Positions 6,781-11,368 of a DNA stretch of 11,368 nt are shown piece by piece; the stretch's first letter is position 1, and every line of letters starts with the position of its first letter. A program made the translations under genes and the position numbers. The DNA lies in assembly GCA_964505385.1 (NCBI GenBank), contig CAZDIA010000074.1, forward strand, positions 1-11,368, read 5' to 3'. The notes beneath the pieces were generated by a model, which saw only the letters and a list, made by a program, of their open reading frames with translations, had not been told where the DNA came from and made no database searches. This DNA is from SLJN01 sp964505385. Its GTDB lineage: Bacteria > Bacteroidota > Rhodothermia > Balneolales > Natronogracilivirgulaceae.

Positions 6781-6795
6781 GACTGGGCAACAGTC
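6781..6795 (-). terminator. Weak hairpin after the 530-aa acyltransferase gene
   Basis: GACTG and CAGTC arms surround 5 bp, beginning 15 bp beyond the stop codon of the gene ending at 6810. There is no T-run directly after the stem on the minus strand (a T6 run comes about 25 nt later), so this is at most a poor intrinsic terminator. Confidence 0.2.
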
Positions 6796-6809
6796 AATTA
6801 ATCACTAAT

Positions 6810-8402
6810 TCACGATTGCAGTTGTTCTTGATGTAACTTTTTTGAAGTCTCCGGCAATTTTTCACATATCTGTTTTAGACCTTCAGCTCTTTCTCTGTTG
6901 TCGCTGCCCATAGATGTAATTTGTTCCGGAGTTAACATTTCACCAACTGTCACGGAAAACTCTTTGCAGGCCGGTTTGAGAAGCTCTCGTGCCAGCAAAA
7001 ACATTTCAAGGTTTATATCCAGCCCGATGGCCCGGCGAACTCTGTATATGCCATTAAATAGCCGGGAGTTGTGCGCGTCTATATGGACAGGAACAACAGA
7101 CCTGTCGTATTCCAGAGCCATCCGTACAGGAGTTTCTTTCCAGTGACTTTCTATTAATTTCCCTTTGTACTTTCTCGCTGTTACTCCCGCCGGATAAATG
7201 AGCAGCGGAGACTGATCTCTAAATGATTCATAATAAAAATCACGCGAGCCTCTTGTTTCTCCAAGAATATCAACCGGCACTAAATAAGGGCGCAGGTGCG
7301 GAATATTCCACAGAAGGTCATTCACAACGATTCTTACATCCGGATAATAATGAGACACCCAAGCCAGCAACAAAAGGCCGTCAAATCCCCCTGTTGGATG
7401 GTTAGCCATGAAGATAAGGCGATTTTCCGGAGCGGGAAGTTTGCCTGTGGGTGGCTTTAGTTTTCCTCTTATCCCAAAATGGTTCATTACCGTTGAGGAA
7501 AAAAAGTTACAAGGTACAGGCCTCAAGTTATTTAAATAATAATTGAGCGTTTTCTCCTTGATTACCCCTTTGATCACCCCCATCACCCATGAAGGAATTT
7601 TTTGGTCAAGCTCAGGGCTTTTCTCCCGAAACAAACGACGGATATCAATCAGATCATCCTCATACTCATCGGGTTCTTTTATAGATTGCCCATTGGGATT
7701 AACAGAGGATCTGGATAATTGACATTCTGATTCTGTATCATCCGGAGATTTCGGGTCAATCGTGCGATAACTTATATAAATCTTTTCCGGCCGAACCTGA
7801 ACTTTAACCAAACTAAAAGGCAAATTTCCGGCTTCATTGAACCGGTAATTTTCATGCAGCGCTATTTGTTTATCAAAAGAAATGGAATTGATAAAACCGG
7901 AGGTTTCTTTTCGAAACTCTTTTTCCAGCTTATTCTCCCGGTTTTTTGAATCTGTCGATGAGGCGGCGATTAATGGTGGCGGCGCGACAACTTCACGTAA
8001 TTTCCTTCCATCCCACTCCCATTGCAATGGTGTGTATATACCCGGAAAAACAATTAGCTGCAAAGGATTTAATCCCTGAAAATCCACTTCACTCAATCTG
8101 ACCCTGACATCCTTATGACTGTTTGCAGCCAAAACATGAGTGAAGAAATCTTCTTTTTGGTCTGAATCTTTTAAAGTTTCAGTTTTGCTGATGGCTTCAT
8201 CATTTGTCAACAAACAAAAAACAATACCGTGCTCATTTGCCGCAAGACGATAAAAGGGCTCCCCGGAATTGTTTGGCATTATCACATCACTGTCGCCAAT
8301 ACGCTCAGTACTCAGCGTTTTCGGGGCCTCATTCACTGAGGCCCCGCTACAGCTTAAGACGATATCCAGGTGATTTAAATGGGCCTGCCAACTAACCTGC
8401 AT
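6810..8402 (-). CDS. Two-part protein: unknown N-terminal half + C-terminal lipid O-acyltransferase (hemolysin/GlsA/OlsA-like LPLAT)
   Basis: Residues about 250-530 form a complete acyltransferase of the 'putative hemolysin' type. A helical lead-in (DIRRLFREKSPELDQKIPSW, 253-272) precedes MANHPTGGFDG (332-342), in which H335 and D341 are five residues apart, as in HPxGGxDG relatives rather than HX4D. LVPVDILGETRG (374-385), LLIYPAGVTARK (400-411) and VVPVHI (436-441) follow. Relatives of this type acylate lyso-amino-acid lipids (ornithine or glycine lipids) or glycerolipids in Bacteroidota; the actual substrate is unknown. Residues 1-145 look beta-rich and are not recognised. Residues 146-250 are charged and low in hydrophobicity, like a linker. 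The start is well fixed: the frame has a TGA two codons before the ATG at 8402. Typical relatives are about 270-300 residues, so the extra half is unusual. No signal peptide or transmembrane helix is evident. Confidence 0.88.
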   Translation of the reverse strand: MQVSWQAHLNHLDIVLSCSGASVNEAPKTLSTERIGDSDVIMPNNSGEPFYRLAANEHGIVFCLLTNDEAISKTETLKDSDQKEDFFTHVLAANSHKDVRVRLSEVDFQGLNPLQLIVFPGIYTPLQWEWDGRKLREVVAPPPLIAASSTDSKNRENKLEKEFRKETSGFINSISFDKQIALHENYRFNEAGNLPFSLVKVQVRPEKIYISYRTIDPKSPDDTESECQLSRSSVNPNGQSIKEPDEYEDDLIDIRRLFREKSPELDQKIPSWVMGVIKGVIKEKTLNYYLNNLRPVPCNFFSSTVMNHFGIRGKLKPPTGKLPAPENRLIFMANHPTGGFDGLLLLAWVSHYYPDVRIVVNDLLWNIPHLRPYLVPVDILGETRGSRDFYYESFRDQSPLLIYPAGVTARKYKGKLIESHWKETPVRMALEYDRSVVPVHIDAHNSRLFNGIYRVRRAIGLDINLEMFLLARELLKPACKEFSVTVGEMLTPEQITSMGSDNRERAEGLKQICEKLPETSKKLHQEQLQS

Positions 8403-8424
8403 TATTCACAAAGTTATTATGCAT

Positions 8425-8432
8425 CAAATATA
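8425..8432 (-). promoter_or_regulatory. Candidate Bacteroidota-type -7 element for the 530-aa acyltransferase gene
   Basis: TATATTTG on the minus strand is an exact TAnnTTTG match, about 22 bp before the ATG at 8402, so the leader would be short (about 15 nt). A TTG lies 13 bp further upstream, shorter than the usual spacing for a -33 element. Confidence 0.4.
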
Positions 8433-8490
8433 CTGTTATGTCATTCAATTAGATACTTTAAAAATGGCAAAATTTTCATTTATATCTAAA

Positions 8491-8628
8491 GTTGCCCGCT
8501 GCGAAATTTAGCCGAGGGCTGCGTTGCCGCGTAAATGGTGTGCTCAATGTATTTTGCTACTTTTCCGCCACCATTTCTGCGACGCCTCGCCCAAAACCAA
8601 ATTTCTTGGTGAATAATGCAGGCTAAGA
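8491..8628. repeat. Long imperfect inverted repeat (about 138 bp), candidate dispersed intergenic element or structured RNA
   Basis: The arms pair in several blocks around a 28-nt loop. AAATGGTG (8533-8540) pairs with CACCATTT (8569-8576) and extends to an 11 of 13 match with CGCG and TGCG. GGGC (8516-8519) pairs with GCCC (8589-8592). GAAATTT (8503-8509) pairs with AAATTTC (8599-8605). Weaker pairing reaches TTGCCCGC on the left and GCAGGCTAA on the right. It is richer in GC than the surrounding spacer, has no ORF of note, and lies between two same-strand genes. This is the build of a REP/MITE-like element. Confidence 0.5.
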
Positions 8629-8646
8629 AACTTCATCACATATCAG

Positions 8647-8658
8647 ATTGCCGGCAAT
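8647..8658. repeat. Perfect 12-bp palindrome downstream of the ATP-grasp gene
   Basis: ATTGCCGGCAAT lies 21-32 bp after the stop of the gene ending at 8679. As RNA it could form a 4-bp stem with a CCGG loop, but it has no following T-run, so termination is doubtful. Confidence 0.25.
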
Positions 8659-8678
8659 TGTGAATAACGATCAACAAT

Positions 8679-9977
8679 TTAATATAACAGAGCCTCTTCA
8701 TCATCATATTCGATGTTAAAAGATAACCCTTCAACGCTCTGGTTATATTTCTCCACCAACTCTTTTTGATCACGTCCACCAATAAAAATATTGGCAAGCT
8801 CAAAACTGTAACTGTCCTGCCCCTTAAGTTCGGCCAAATGCATGCCGTCGCGAACATGTATTTTAACCTCAAGACCGGGAATAAACTTTTTCAGAATTTT
8901 AATCTCATCTTGTGTGGGTGTTTTATTCACCTTACCGCTTTCGAAAGTACGCAACATAAAATTTGCTGCTCTATTGAACTTGCCATTGTACTCAAGAGGT
9001 TGCGGTTTCTTGCCAAGAGCAAGACTTAGCATAATAGAGTGATGTGAAACTCCATGAACTTTTTCAAAAATATCGGTGTGTGCCTGAGAGATACGCGGAT
9101 TTATCTCCAGCAGATAAACTTCGTTTGCAGTCGGGTTATAAAAATATTCGATGTTGAAAGGCGAGTTGCGCAACCCGATTTGCTTAATAACCCTGCGTGT
9201 CACATCAGCCATGCGAAACTGGATCTCCTGCGGAAGTACTGAGGGATACTCATACCGTGCAAATGATGAGCTGTTATCCTCCCGCACCGAATCTACTATT
9301 CCATAAGATACCACGTGATCCTCATAAGCATATCCCTCCAGCGTGCACAAATGACCTGCCAGCAAACTTTCCGCGATACAGCTTTCCTTCATTTCTGTAA
9401 GTTCCGACGGCAGGTTGTTAATTCTCATAAACTCATTGAATGGTTCAGAGATATAATCGATGTGCTTCTGGATCTCCTTAACATTTTCGTAGAACTGCGT
9501 CTCTCCGTTTATCCGGTAAGCTAAAAAAGAGCGAAATGATTTGATCGGTTTGATCCAAAACGGAGTGATCATATCCAGCTTCTGATATGCCTCCTCATCG
9601 AAGGGGTCGAAGGCTTTGAACTGAGGGATATGGTCATCTATTACCTTGCTTTGCTCGAGCCGGCTCCAATATTTGTTTTCACATTTTACCACACTTTCAA
9701 GGGGCGGGCCAGGCAAATTATATCTATCTGCAATAATTGGCGTCAGAATAGTTCCGGGAAAATCAAAATATGACGCAATCGCATCAATTTTCCCGTGTTC
9801 ATCAATCCTTTGAAAACATGTATCAATGAGTTTCTGGATATCAAACTCCTGAACATTTCGCATTTCCTCTATAGTCAATGCAGGATGAAAATCACATTCT
9901 TTGCCTTCCGGTGTTTTTTTAAGTTTTTTCAGATTAAAGTCGTCTAACCCGATGATAAATACCTGCTTCTTACTCAT
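8679..9977 (-). CDS. ATP-grasp domain ligase of unknown substrate
   Basis: The 432-residue protein has the ATP-grasp layout. An N-terminal Rossmann-like start (KKQVFIIGLDDFN) is followed by a pre-ATP-grasp region with PPLESVVKCENKYWSRLEQ (91-109). FWIKPIKSFRS (140-150) carries the nucleotide-contacting Lys143. ESLLAGHLCTLEGYA (203-217) follows, then the Mg-binding end NIEY (265-268, E267) and LLEINPRISQAH (279-290, E281 and N283). Such enzymes activate a carboxylate as acyl phosphate and join it to an amine or thiol, or carboxylate a substrate. It resembles the biotin carboxylase/CPSase-like amino-acid ligase branch, but no substrate can be named. The frame is open to an ATG at 10082, but I choose ATG 9977: it begins the first beta strand, and the best promoter match (10016-10023) lies between the two. 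It appears monocistronic. Confidence 0.87.
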   Translation of the reverse strand: MSKKQVFIIGLDDFNLKKLKKTPEGKECDFHPALTIEEMRNVQEFDIQKLIDTCFQRIDEHGKIDAIASYFDFPGTILTPIIADRYNLPGPPLESVVKCENKYWSRLEQSKVIDDHIPQFKAFDPFDEEAYQKLDMITPFWIKPIKSFRSFLAYRINGETQFYENVKEIQKHIDYISEPFNEFMRINNLPSELTEMKESCIAESLLAGHLCTLEGYAYEDHVVSYGIVDSVREDNSSSFARYEYPSVLPQEIQFRMADVTRRVIKQIGLRNSPFNIEYFYNPTANEVYLLEINPRISQAHTDIFEKVHGVSHHSIMLSLALGKKPQPLEYNGKFNRAANFMLRTFESGKVNKTPTQDEIKILKKFIPGLEVKIHVRDGMHLAELKGQDSYSFELANIFIGGRDQKELVEKYNQSVEGLSFNIEYDDEEALLY

Positions 9978-10015
9978 GTGCTTAAATGGTTTACTGTTAA
10001 TAATTGGAGCGCCGA

Positions 10016-10023
10016 CAAAGATA
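10016..10023 (-). promoter_or_regulatory. Candidate Bacteroidota-type -7 element for the ATP-grasp gene
   Basis: TATCTTTG on the minus strand matches TAnnTTTG, giving a leader of about 30 nt before the ATG at 9977. A TTTG lies 30 bp upstream, too far for a standard -33 element. It favours the downstream start. Confidence 0.4.
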
Positions 10024-10144
10024 ACGCCTTTTAACGCATTTTGGTAACACGTCCAAAAAAATATTTTTGAAATTGCTATCAACTTAGAAGTTTAAAATTT
10101 TACTATAGATATTATTTGCAGGTCTTTAACTTTATCGCTCTCTT

Positions 10145-10184
10145 GTAAGAAATTTAAGAAGTCAAGAATTCAAGAAAACAAGAG
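10145..10184. repeat. Five degenerate 8-bp tandem units (NNNAAGAA type)
   Basis: The units are GTAAGAAA, TTTAAGAA, GTCAAGAA, TTCAAGAA and AACAAGAG, end to end. The tract continues as AAG. It is purine-rich on the plus strand and lies 20 bp from the heptamer array. Confidence 0.65.
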
Positions 10185-10203
10185 AAGTATGGTAGAGCGG
10201 ATT

Positions 10204-10256
10204 TGGGTGCTGGGTACTGGGCGCTGGGTTCGAAACACCAAACATCAAACTTCAAA
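10204..10256. repeat. Phased heptamer array (7.5 units)
   Basis: Read on the minus strand, the units are TTTGAAG, TTTGATG, TTTGGTG, TTTCGAA, CCCAGCG, CCCAGTA, CCCAGCA, then CCCA. The 7-bp phase never breaks although the unit switches from TTTGNNG to CCCAGNN. It is non-coding and resembles the short tandemly repeated heptamers known in some bacterial intergenic regions. Confidence 0.75.
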
Positions 10257-10370
10257 CAACCTGTCCAGAAAGTTCAGGATCAAACACATTTTCCCAAACT
10301 TTGCCGTCACTCATCTCAGATGATTATCGATAATGTACACTTGTGAATTAACAGATTACGGTCGTTTTAA

Positions 10371-11171
10371 TCACATTTCCGTAATTTCCACCGATCCCAC
10401 TCCCCCGGCAATATTGATTTCAATCTTATGCCCGGAATTATCCCAGGAATCATTGCGGTAGTTCCCATTTGTACGCGTGAAACCGGGCGCACTGATACTA
10501 CCCAGGCCGCTGGCACGAAATTGCACGCCGGTATCCTTTGGAACTCTGACTTTCAGACTCCCGACACCACCCTTAATGTCAGCCATTAAGTCATTCTTTC
10601 GGGAGCCGGTCAGATCAAGATTGATGGATGCGGCACCTGTGCTTAAATCAAGATCGGCAATGTTGGAATTGCTCAGATCAATATTCGTACTGGCAGCCCC
10701 CGATGATAATGAGAGACTCTTAGTCTTGGTTTCCGCAAGGTTAAGATTCAGGTTTCCGGCACCAATATTTATGTCAAAATCGTACTCAAGATCCGGGTTT
10801 ACGCCAAGCTGCCATTTATTTCTATTACTACTGCCACTACCGAACCAACTATCGCTTTCTTGCTTTAAACGAATATTTTTCCGGCCGTTAAGCAGCTCTT
10901 CAAATATTTCCGGTTGCTTCCACCTTCCACTGTAATCAAAATTAGCATACAAAGCATTGCCGTTATCAGCTTTATCAATTGTGACCTGGGCAGCGGAAAT
11001 TTCCAAAGAAAGACTAATTATATCAGCTCCATTTTTATAAACCCATTTTTCGTATTGATCCCCGACCTCTTTATTTGATTTCAAAAATTCATCTTGAGTT
11101 GACGAAACCGCTGTTGAGATCCAAATATATCCTGTCAAAAGTAGCACCAACAAAGCAAATACGTATCGCAT
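10371..11171 (-). CDS. Exported or membrane-anchored toast-rack beta-repeat protein (LiaF/DUF4097-like)
   Basis: The 266-residue product starts with a hydrophobic segment (MRYVFALLVLLLTGYIWIST, 1-20) that serves as signal peptide or single anchor. Residues about 50-266 are beta-rich, with stacked repeats of roughly 20 residues built on GAxxxNLxL: INIGAGNLNLNL (134-145), LSSGAASTNIDL (155-166), LSTGAASINLDL (176-187), IKGGVGSLKV (199-208) and IAGGVGSVEI (254-263). This is the pattern of the toast-rack fold in LiaF C-terminal and DUF4097 adhesin-like domains, which in other bacteria occur in envelope stress or cell-wall-response proteins. Its partner here is unknown, and no two-component or PspC gene is adjacent. 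ATG 11171 is preferred to ATG 11219 because a GGAG site lies 5 nt upstream and the signal segment then sits at the N-terminus. Confidence 0.85.
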   Translation of the reverse strand: MRYVFALLVLLLTGYIWISTAVSSTQDEFLKSNKEVGDQYEKWVYKNGADIISLSLEISAAQVTIDKADNGNALYANFDYSGRWKQPEIFEELLNGRKNIRLKQESDSWFGSGSSNRNKWQLGVNPDLEYDFDINIGAGNLNLNLAETKTKSLSLSSGAASTNIDLSNSNIADLDLSTGAASINLDLTGSRKNDLMADIKGGVGSLKVRVPKDTGVQFRASGLGSISAPGFTRTNGNYRNDSWDNSGHKIEINIAGGVGSVEITEM

Positions 11172-11176
11172 AGCAG

Positions 11177-11180
11177 CTCC
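11177..11180 (-). promoter_or_regulatory. Ribosome binding site deciding the toast-rack gene start
   Basis: GGAG on the minus strand lies 5 nt before the ATG at 11171. The alternative ATG at 11219 has no such site and would add 16 polar residues before the signal segment. Confidence 0.5.
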
Positions 11181-11368
11181 GATTACGTTATGATTTAAAT
11201 AATGCTGGTCTACGTACAAATAAATTAAAAGTTAACCACAATCTGACCAGTCAAGGATTAAAATTTTCCCTATCAAACAGCATTTGCCCCTCTCTTATCA
11301 CAAATTCAATTTATGATATCAGTAGTGTCCGGTTAATCTAAATTTCAATTCTTGTAACATGTTGTAGC

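Larger units (their letters stand above)
6259..6809. other. 551-bp gap without a convincing gene; several inverted repeats
   Basis: No convincing gene was found on either strand. It separates the 530-residue acyltransferase from serA and must hold the serA promoter. It contains GCCCA-AAC-TGGGC (6304-6316), CAGGTA-TTGAT-TACCTG (6404-6420), a nested inverted repeat (6509-6543), GGCG-CGCA-CGCC (6578-6589) and GACTG-GGCAA-CAGTC (6781-6795). Three very short frames start with ATG: 6528-6599 (+, 23 codons, with IIFFFY), 6562-6476 (-, 28 codons) and 6649-6590 (-, 19 codons). None has a good ribosome site. The segment 6480-6600 is richer in GC than its flanks, which could mean a structured RNA leader, a decayed gene or a regulatory region. 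Confidence 0.55.
9978..10370. other. 393-bp gap: ATP-grasp promoter region plus simple repeats
   Basis: The left part (to about 10090) is the probable promoter and leader of the ATP-grasp gene. The centre (10145-10256) holds octamer and heptamer repeats described separately. The right part contains TCATC-TCA-GATGA (10311-10323) and the perfect palindrome ATTATCGATAAT (10323-10334), about 37 bp downstream of the toast-rack gene's stop. No gene is seen. Confidence 0.6.

Noticed and set aside
9978..10082. 35-residue N-terminal extension of the ATP-grasp protein from ATG 10082
   Set aside because: The added residues precede the first Rossmann strand and would lie upstream of the best promoter match; ATG 9977 starts the domain directly.
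10225..10236. tRNA T-loop-like string GGTTCGAAAC
   Set aside because: It is part of the heptamer repeat, and no acceptor stem, D-arm or anticodon arm can be built around it.
10145..10256. CRISPR array
   Set aside because: The units are 7-8 bp, directly abutting and without spacers, and no cas gene is present in the window.
10477..10935. 152-codon open frame on the plus strand
   Set aside because: It lies wholly antisense to the toast-rack gene, whose repeats, signal segment and ribosome site are convincing. Its translation is low-complexity and rich in Leu/Ser/Pro/Arg, typical of a shadow frame.
11172..11219. 16-residue extension of the toast-rack protein from ATG 11219
   Set aside because: It would bury the signal segment, and GGAG is correctly spaced only for ATG 11171.

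Overview
The window looks like a chromosomal stretch from a bacterium of the Bacteroidota/Balneolota/Rhodothermota group, most likely a moderately halophilic Balneolales-type organism. This is inference from gene content and signals, with no phylogenetic marker gene present. The supporting signs are: a SerA of the short Bacteroidota type with the C-terminal signature PKKMGAQTAEANINAG; an anmK with the 20-residue N-terminal lead typical of that group; scarce Shine-Dalgarno sites; several upstream matches to the Bacteroidota -7 promoter element TAnnTTTG; and notably acidic proteins. Base composition is moderately AT-rich.

Layout, left to right. (1) 1-829 (-) is the N-terminal part of a GAF-SpoIIE (RsbU-like) phosphatase that runs off the left edge; a perfect palindrome and a direct repeat lie just upstream of its start. 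(2) 985-1635 (-) is a metal-dependent class I SAM O-methyltransferase. (3) 1733-2395 (+) is a PlsC-type acyltransferase, probably TTG-initiated, divergent from the methyltransferase and convergent with (4) anmK at 2414-3571 (-), a peptidoglycan-recycling kinase. (5) 3673-3921 (+) is a very acidic 82-residue protein of unknown function. (6) 4011-5258 (-) is a DUF1015 protein with an ADGHHR motif, lying 76 bp downstream of (7) a SerA-type dehydrogenase at 5335-6258 (-). These two probably form a serine-related operon. (8) 6259-6809 is a 551-bp gap with several inverted repeats and only doubtful mini-ORFs. (9) 6810-8402 (-) is a 530-residue protein with a lipid O-acyltransferase domain behind an unrecognised N-terminal half of about 250 residues. 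(10) 8491-8628 is a long imperfect inverted repeat. (11) 8679-9977 (-) is an ATP-grasp ligase of unknown substrate. (12) 10145-10256 holds phased 8-bp and 7-bp tandem repeats. (13) 10371-11171 (-) is an exported or membrane-anchored 'toast-rack' beta-repeat protein (LiaF/DUF4097-like). The last 150 bp contain no gene.

The window is mostly housekeeping and envelope-related genes (lipid acylation, peptidoglycan recycling, serine synthesis, envelope beta-protein) rather than an obvious defence or mobile island. The points most worth a second look are the SerA variant lacking the usual catalytic histidine next to DUF1015, the two-part acyltransferase, the heptamer/octamer repeat tract, the 138-bp hairpin-forming element, and the structured gap upstream of serA. 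No tRNA, rRNA, CRISPR array or transposase gene was seen.
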